Shown here: piece by piece, positions 61,901 through 64,000 of the stretch
Numbering within the stretch: position 1 is the first letter of the stretch
How the letters are laid out: every line of letters starts with the position of its first letter
Source: Owenia fusiformis
Lineage: Eukaryota; Annelida; Polychaeta; Sabellida; Oweniidae
NCBI GenBank assembly: GCA_903813345.2
Contig: CAIIXF020000010.1
Coordinates: forward strand, 19,169,181 to 19,233,180
DNA length: 64,000 nucleotides
Direction of reading: 5' to 3'
Made by a program: the position numbers and the translations under genes
The notes under the pieces: model-generated
Told to the model about the DNA's origin: nothing
The model's database searches: none
The model's input: the letters and a program-made list of their open reading frames with translations, nothing else

Positions 61901-62980
61901 CACTGCTCTAACGGGAGGAAATATTAAAAAAATTCAATTCCTTTAGTACTAAATCTCGAGCAAGTTCCCGCTGACATCGCGAGCAATGAGCTCATGCGGA
62001 GTCTTTAGAGATATGATAAAATATAGTTATAGCTGAAGAATGCCGTTGCCCTGCAAATGTACTTGATAGCCCCCGTGTTCATAATAAATACACGGGAATG
62101 GTCTACGCTTTGCATTGATTTAGAAATAACGATCAAGTTCCCGCTTAAAACGCGAGCGTAGTCATGATCCTTTTTATAGCCCTGGAACATGGACAAAAGG
62201 CATGGGTACATTGCTCGCGATGTCAGCGGGGCCTTGATAGCTCCCGTGTTCATAGTAGTAAATACACGGGAATGGTCTACGCTTTGCATTGATTTAGAAA
62301 TAACGATCAAGTTCCCGCTGAAAACGCGAGCGTAGTCATGATCCTTTTATAGCCCTGGAACACGGACCAAAGGTTAAGAACACACATTACCATTACACCA
62401 CAGTAATACTTATAAGATATACGTTAACAATTACCGTTCGAGTATTACTTTTATAGTTAAAATAGAGACAAGCATTAGGATATACATACCTCATAATCAC
62501 GGTGTACAGCCCAAATGCTTCTACATTCACATCAAAGAGTTTTATCACTGAATCCAAACTCAAATAACGAGACCCTAAACAACAGCCTGTGATACTTTAT
62601 TTGCTCACGTTTTCAACGGAAACTTGCTTGCGATTTCGAGATTTACTACGGGGCCTGGATCATACAGGTAGGCTTAAGGTGAATCGCACTTGAGAGCGAT
62701 TAAGATTGATATGAGCATATATCTTAAATATTTCAAATGTTACATGTAAATCCATAACGTTCTTGTTTTAGCTGCCAAAGAAAGAAGCTACAAGCGCGCC
62801 AGGAAGATCGAGTTCCCACCAGAGGAAGCCGAGTATGCAGTAGTTCTAGGCGGTTCCTCACTCGTTATAGCTATTAGTTTTGTGGCGTTTATCGTGATTA
62901 TGGATACACCTGCCCTCTTCAAGGATATGAGGGATAAAATGTGTAGATCTCTAAAAACTCAGATAACACAACATCGATGA
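30560..62980 (+). CDS. selectin-like membrane protein: signal peptide, EGF, C-type lectin domain, 22 sushi modules, TM, tail
   Basis: Five exons with matching phases: 30560-30785, 46955-47084, 47308-47519, 56935-61020 and 62772-62980. Joined they give 1620 aa. Order: hydrophobic signal peptide (1-28), a six-Cys EGF-like module (about 34-75), a C-type-lectin-like domain (76-189), 22 CCP/sushi modules (about 190-1551), a transmembrane helix (1574-1595) and a 25-residue cytoplasmic tail ending TQITQHR. The same module types make up vertebrate selectins, where lectin precedes EGF; here the order is reversed. Many N-x-S/T sequons in the sushi region fit a glycosylated cell-surface protein, probably an adhesion or recognition receptor. 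The individual exons are secure. Linking exon 1 across a 16-kb repeat-filled intron rests on phase agreement and domain logic only, so it is the least certain join. Confidence 0.75.
30841..31098. mobile_element. GC-rich MITE with AGTGGCGGATCC termini
   Basis: Left end agtggcggatccagg, right end ggatccgccat: an inverted pair characteristic of a widespread invertebrate MITE type. The interior is GC-rich with nested hairpins (ggccttagaaggcc, gggcccaaa...tttgggcc). It sits 55 bp after the exon 1 donor of the selectin-like gene. Confidence 0.75.
31401..31618 (+). pseudogene. LINE reverse transcriptase fragment (N-terminal RT block)
   Basis: The frame reads ARGPEEIFDKMLKLC, then EPLSLLFN, then WKEGTIVPIFKKGD and NYRPVTLLS. 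These are RT blocks 0-1 of jockey/CR1-like non-LTR retrotransposons. It ends abruptly in a G-run near 31617; no YADD block follows. A dead fragment inside intron 1 of the selectin-like gene. Confidence 0.85.
31640..31800. repeat. short tandem repeat (catatacaatatttttca)
   Basis: The word catatacaatattttt recurs about four times with small changes (atatacaatatttttcaca, ataaacgatattttaca), spaced 30-40 bp, directly after the LINE fragment. Confidence 0.6.
32511..33426 (-). pseudogene. element-encoded Cys/His-rich protein, frameshifted
   Basis: Two overlapping minus-strand frames: 33426-33073 (117 aa) and 33098-32511 (195 aa). They overlap by 26 bp, suggesting one gene broken by a frameshift near 33085. 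Features seen: LCISCHSSN, CHLWCRGCYSEV, ACIFCSKSG about 35 residues before IVYHLACY, and a C-terminal CQCRKVGSGLVC...CGCCGDCEN block. CxxC...YHxxC followed by a CxC-like cluster is a pattern I associate with transposon-encoded proteins of invertebrates; no named family is assigned. The stop lies just inside the left terminal region of the large element, as expected for an element gene. The N-terminus (RHPMVLRSQSNIH) is repeated in inverted orientation at about 36090-36180. Confidence 0.6.
33330..33685. repeat. left arm of an inverted repeat flanking the GC-rich minisatellite
   Basis: Strings such as ctacagagcatttcttatac, cagggggtactataagacac and gttgctatagcaac recur as reverse complements at 35835-36180. 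The outer part of the arm overlaps the start of the Cys-rich frame. Confidence 0.85.
33990..35570. repeat. GC-rich minisatellite (gcccccagaagctatac)n
   Basis: Several dozen degenerate units of ~21-24 bp on the theme ggcccccagaagctatacag, with a higher-order repeat of roughly 640-690 bp (for example 34534 onward resembles 35130 onward). It interrupts AT-rich DNA and is bounded by the inverted arms. The long frames through it (PQKLYxGP-type repeats) are consequences of the repetition, not genes. Confidence 0.92.
35835..36180. repeat. right arm of the inverted repeat
   Basis: Reverse complement of 33330-33685 with moderate divergence. On the plus strand it encodes a second copy of the start of the Cys-rich protein (PHRHPVVLRSQSYIHVDKLK), so the two copies face away from the minisatellite. 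Confidence 0.85.
36340..36840. repeat. TATGATA-type microsatellite, left block
   Basis: About 500 bp of degenerate (gatatgatat)n with variants such as tatacgatatg. The same repeat resumes at 37394 after a LINE tail. Confidence 0.93.
36841..37393 (+). mobile_element. 5'-truncated LINE tail inserted in the microsatellite
   Basis: An open frame through 37160 reads FRQHLFTHNF, then CKCGHSTESTKHLLLHCPLF, the Cys/His C-terminal motif of CR1/L2/jockey-like LINE ORF2, and stops at TAG. A 3' UTR of about 230 bp follows, ending atgaaataaaggaaatataa and aaattgaattgaa, directly joined to the resumed gatatgatat repeat. The 5' end starts inside the microsatellite. Confidence 0.85.
37394..37590. repeat. 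TATGATA-type microsatellite, right block
   Basis: Continuation of the 36340-36840 array after the inserted LINE tail; includes tgatcaatatgattgatatg variants at its right edge. Confidence 0.88.
37600..38165 (-). repeat. copy of the hairpin-rich repeat family (reverse orientation)
   Basis: The reverse complement of 37620-37960 matches 52400-52680 (cctcgttttcagacactgat against atcattgtccgaaaacgagg). The 37980-38140 part holds three perfect or near-perfect hairpins of the type agactccaga-N-tctggagtct and one half of the ccggcattct hairpin also seen at 50400. Confidence 0.75.
39355..39480 (-). repeat. tRNA-derived SINE-like element
   Basis: On the minus strand, tgggcgattgcttaacatga is followed by gggaggttgtggattcgatt and cccaccgag. 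The GGATTCGATTCC box-B match and spacing are tRNA-like. The following agatggagtg and ataggatttaatcctat region may be its tail. Not a functional tRNA. Confidence 0.55.
41030..41335. repeat. two-unit direct tandem duplication of ~157 bp
   Basis: Both units contain aatgcacaataatt, aaaacagtcac, gggaaataataag, aaacaaagg, cttcacaaacttt and attggactc, in the same order, offset by about 157 bp. Confidence 0.8.
41473..41980. mobile_element. MITE with 24-bp perfect terminal inverted repeats
   Basis: The left end gtgaaacttgcctggttacg continues to ataa; the right end 41957-41980 is its exact reverse complement. The ~0.5-kb interior has no recognisable coding sequence. Confidence 0.8.
42041..42409 (+). 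pseudogene. LINE reverse transcriptase C-terminal fragment
   Basis: The frame reads YCDIIYNRASNLTLQLLDRL, then GAIYGSNTIKVLNSLNWKPL and RRVEHLKIF. This is the post-RT segment seen in CR1/L2-like LINEs (YCS.IY... L..LQ ... L.WLPL..RR). It starts and ends without the rest of ORF2. Confidence 0.8.
42410..44893. other. intronic, nothing recognised
   Basis: AT-rich sequence inside intron 1 of the selectin-like gene. Open frames up to ~130 codons exist on both strands around 43400-43880 but overlap one another, lack recognisable domains and have no splice-site support. Confidence 0.4.
44894..45478. mobile_element. MITE with ~30-bp imperfect terminal inverted repeats
   Basis: The left aatagtacaataacgtcatttct and the right agaaatgacgttattagtatt are inverted. 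The interior is itself palindromic (atttgatatcaactcggcga; cattcgcttcgctcactcgt), and the acgtcatttct...gaaatgacgt ends are typical of an invertebrate MITE type. Confidence 0.75.
45795..45895. repeat. diverged relative of the foldback at 21145-21330
   Basis: Shares actattcatatttaaatgagtt and the following pattern cagtag-c-g--cgatagtt-cattcg with the right arm of the intron-4 foldback of the ASMT-like gene. Only one arm is present. Confidence 0.6.
46253..46907. mobile_element. foldback MITE (TATCGATATGG family)
   Basis: Starts aaaggattggtatcgatatg and ends cgccatatcgataccatttt. Complete copy, ~655 bp, ending 48 bp before exon 2 of the selectin-like gene. Confidence 0.8.
46955..47084 (+). CDS. 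exon 2: N-terminal half of a C-type-lectin-like domain
   Basis: Acceptor ATATTTCAG/TCCATT, donor TTAGA/GTAAGT. It encodes HYYLVDKDLLYEEGRVYC and then ESAGLGKMALIHS, the usual start of a CTLD (aromatic pair, first Cys, Gly). Phase 1 in, phase 2 out, continuous with exon 3. Confidence 0.85.
47308..47519 (+). CDS. exon 3: C-terminal half of the C-type-lectin-like domain
   Basis: Acceptor TTTTCTAG/TGGTAG, donor AAAGA/GTGAGT. It encodes NAFVGGK, the WDNGMWLDY and WVDWSENLQPET strings typical of the long loop, then GGWEDKKF and RILCQK. Only the outer disulfide cysteines (residues 94 and 187) remain. The inner pair is replaced by Val165 and Phe179. The EPN/QPD carbohydrate motif position reads QPE. 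Confidence 0.85.
47520..48888. other. intron 3 start, nothing recognised
   Basis: AT-rich intronic sequence after the lectin exons. No domain-bearing frame and no clear repeat family was noticed. Confidence 0.4.
48889..49622. mobile_element. foldback MITE (TATCGATATGG family)
   Basis: Complete ~734-bp copy, from aaaggatgggtatcgatatg to ccatatcgataccaatcttt. Its two halves pair along most of the length (tcaatattgtaattgtacaaaggaa against tcctttgtataactataata). Confidence 0.82.
49863..49900 (-). other. 38-nt poly(A) tail (poly-T on the plus strand)
   Basis: An uninterrupted run of 38 T on the plus strand, preceded on the minus strand by AATAAA 11-12 nt before the tail. It marks the 3' end of the minus-strand LINE insertion. 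Confidence 0.85.
51229..51241 (-). promoter_or_regulatory. perfect DR1 nuclear-receptor half-site pair
   Basis: The minus strand reads AGGTCA-A-AGGTCA. Direct repeats of AGGTCA spaced by one base are the consensus for RXR heterodimers, HNF4 and COUP-TF. It lies inside the hairpin-rich repeat; function is unproven. Confidence 0.35.
51743..51755 (+). promoter_or_regulatory. perfect DR1 nuclear-receptor half-site pair
   Basis: The plus strand reads AGGTCA-A-AGGTCA inside the hairpin-rich repeat, in the recurring phrase ctaggtcaaaggtcaa. Confidence 0.35.
52495..52507 (+). promoter_or_regulatory. perfect DR1 nuclear-receptor half-site pair
   Basis: A second copy of the ctaggtcaaaggtcaa phrase, again AGGTCA-A-AGGTCA, about 750 bp after the previous one. 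Confidence 0.35.
54346..56043 (-). pseudogene. LINE ORF2 C-terminal part: reverse transcriptase (YADD) and Cys/His tail
   Basis: 565 codons open from MLFIMIIEIL. It includes VQYADDITATLSDKES, the catalytic RT box, then SGLKLNKSKTELMWIG, NKTPKIKKKTLIGELQDGGL and a C-terminal KCLYCNEIHTLKHMFVDC zinc-like motif. The arrangement resembles L1/Tx1-type non-LTR elements. Upstream only GDPLSD remains before a TGA, so the endonuclease and the first half of RT are missing and the element cannot be active. The frame itself has no internal stop, pointing to a fairly recent insertion. Confidence 0.9.
56935..61020 (+). CDS. exon 4: 22 tandem sushi (CCP) modules in a single exon
   Basis: The acceptor TTGTATTCCAG/TTTACG and the donor CAAAG/GTTCGT frame a 4086-bp open exon, phase 1 at both ends; the frame extends 5' of the acceptor only through a TTG, so it is internal. 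It encodes 22 modules of about 60 residues. Each has four Cys and a Trp, in the pattern CGxPxxD...YTCxxGY...ITCxxdGxWsxHxxC. Modules 10-17 are especially alike (NLYxSNVTYTCxxGYLIGG), suggesting recent internal duplication. CCP modules mediate protein-protein recognition in complement regulators, selectins and adhesion proteins. Confidence 0.95.
61110..61809. mobile_element. foldback MITE (TATCGATATGG family) in the last intron
   Basis: From aaagaatgggtatcgatatg to ctccatatcgatacctatcc. Complete ~700-bp copy starting 89 bp after the sushi exon donor. Confidence 0.82.
62060..62375. repeat. two-unit direct tandem repeat (~167 bp)
   Basis: Both units contain tgatagc-cccgtgttcata, aatacacgggaatggtctac, gctttgcattgatttagaaa, cgatcaagttcccgct and gcgagcgtagtcatgatcct. 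A third partial relative (gcaagttcccgctgacatcg) lies at 61966. Located in the last intron of the selectin-like gene. Confidence 0.85.
62772..62980 (+). CDS. exon 5: transmembrane helix and cytoplasmic tail
   Basis: Acceptor CTTGTTTTAG/CTGCC in phase 1, in agreement with exon 4. The exon encodes a basic stretch (KERSYKRARK), FPPEEAEY, then a 22-residue hydrophobic helix (AVVLGGSSLVIAISFVAFIV and two more), then a short basic tail with stop TGA at 62978-62980. It is too short to show in a length-filtered frame scan but has the right phase and content for the membrane anchor. Confidence 0.8.
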
Positions 62981-64000
62981 ATTTAAAATGGTATAACTAC
63001 CACAAATAAATTACAATGCAAATGATCTCCACAGCATTCAATTGCTATGTGAGAATGGTTCCGATTTCCTGAAAAGCAACACCAGTGTAATGCGTGGACC
63101 CCGTTGACTATTTTCCTGCATCATGCATGAACTCTCTATACTAAAACATCACGAGGATTCCGTCATGCGAAATTAAAAAAAATATTTCAGACTTCAACTT
63201 CAACAGGCCTTCCCCATCAAGGCAATCTTACGTATAATATTCTTTATTATAGTCCTAACAATTGCAATGGTTAAAACAATCGATGATTTAAAGTTTTACT
63301 AAAACAGTACTAGAGTGGGAACATTTTATTGGACAAGTTTTTGTATTTTCATACAAAATATACATGTCAGAGATAAAGATTTTATTTCAACCATATAATG
63401 AACCGTGTTCATTGAACGATCTTAGCCAAATGGTATTATCAGCGAGTCTTACAAATACGAAGGAGATCGAATACAAAAACAAGCAAAAAGAATTTGCCAA
63501 AATATTCAATATCAGATATGCGCAATGAGACTTCCATTATGTTTAACACAGAAAATATTCTTCCCGAGAAGGTAGATGTATTTCACGCTGCGCTAGCAGA
63601 ATGAAATACAGACTTTCAAGGGAAGAATAAGGTTTTTATTCCATGATTACTCAGATAAAACTAATTGAAGGAGGATTTTAAGTCGAGTGTATTTAATTAT
63701 AAATACATTATCTACTAATGTATGTTCCTTATGGGAACCAACATTATTTCCTTTTAGAGGAGGTTTAAGAAGTCCAGTAGATTTAATTTGATATAGTCTT
63801 TAATTTGCTCCTTATTGGTTCAATTATTTGACACTTTTGGGAAATTATGATCGCCTCTTTTCTGGAATTTTTCCCCTGCATACTTCATATACTTTCGAAT
63901 TCTTCTAAGTATCGTATCAGAAAATCATCGACAACGTACAGTGATATATACTATTGTATACTTTAGCTGTACGTTGTCATGTTTGAATCAAACGTATGAT
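62981..64000. other. 3' flank, no gene seen
   Basis: AT-rich sequence after the selectin-like gene with no domain-bearing frame. A short terminal inverted pair (cgacaacgtacag near 63929, ctgtacgttgtc near 63967) is present close to the window edge. Confidence 0.45.
63005..63010 (+). terminator. possible poly(A) signal of the selectin-like gene
   Basis: AATAAA only 25 bp after the stop codon, in the context CACAAATAAATT. Other weaker candidates lie further right, so the assignment is tentative. Confidence 0.35.

Overview
The window is animal nuclear DNA. It is AT-rich, has spliced genes with GT-AG introns and AATAAA poly(A) signals, and is crowded with transposable elements: foldback MITEs, tRNA-derived SINEs and broken LINEs. 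The gene content (PAL-type aromatic ammonia-lyase paralogues, an acetylserotonin-O-methyltransferase-like enzyme, a sushi/C-type-lectin membrane protein) suggests a marine invertebrate. An echinoderm-like deuterostome is my best guess, but I cannot fix the phylum from sequence alone.

Left part (1-12.9 kb). Two divergently transcribed paralogues of the MIO-dependent aromatic amino acid lyase/aminomutase family lie head to head about 4.2 kb apart. Both carry the PAL-type C-terminal module rather than looking like plain histidine ammonia-lyase. The minus-strand copy (exons 5873-5636, 4290-2914, 2628-2459) has Ala-Thr-Gly in place of the Ala-Ser-Gly cofactor triad. It also has no recognisable exon for the catalytic Tyr loop, although the flanking exons stay in phase. 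The plus-strand copy (10040-11488, 11744-11984, 12474-12625; 613 aa) keeps the triad and the loop but has Phe where the second catalytic Tyr is expected.

Middle-left (13-30 kb). Large foldback elements, two SINEs and a small DNA transposon lead to a complete seven-exon minus-strand O-methyltransferase gene of the ASMT/COMT family (23542-18771, 332 aa). The start of its catalytic exon 6, with its splice acceptor, is amplified into a 12 x 89 bp array.

Right part (30.5-63 kb). Five exons with compatible phases join into one plus-strand gene spanning 32.4 kb: signal peptide and EGF-like module, C-type-lectin-like domain, 22 sushi/CCP modules in a single 4.1-kb exon, then a transmembrane segment and short tail (1620 aa). 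This is a selectin-like set of modules with EGF and lectin in swapped order. Its introns hold most of the mobile DNA: an apparent ~8.8-kb element (about 32.2-40.95 kb) whose internally deleted derivative lies at 16.37-17.17 kb; a GC-rich minisatellite between inverted arms; a TATGA-type microsatellite with a LINE tail inserted in it; and a ~6.2-kb LINE insertion (49.85-56.07 kb) with poly(A) and a ~14-bp target duplication, into which a hairpin-rich repeat family has nested.

Functionally, the PAL-like pair and the COMT/ASMT-type methyltransferase could both act on aromatic metabolites, but a shared pathway is inference. The lectin-sushi protein looks like a cell-surface adhesion or recognition receptor unrelated to them.
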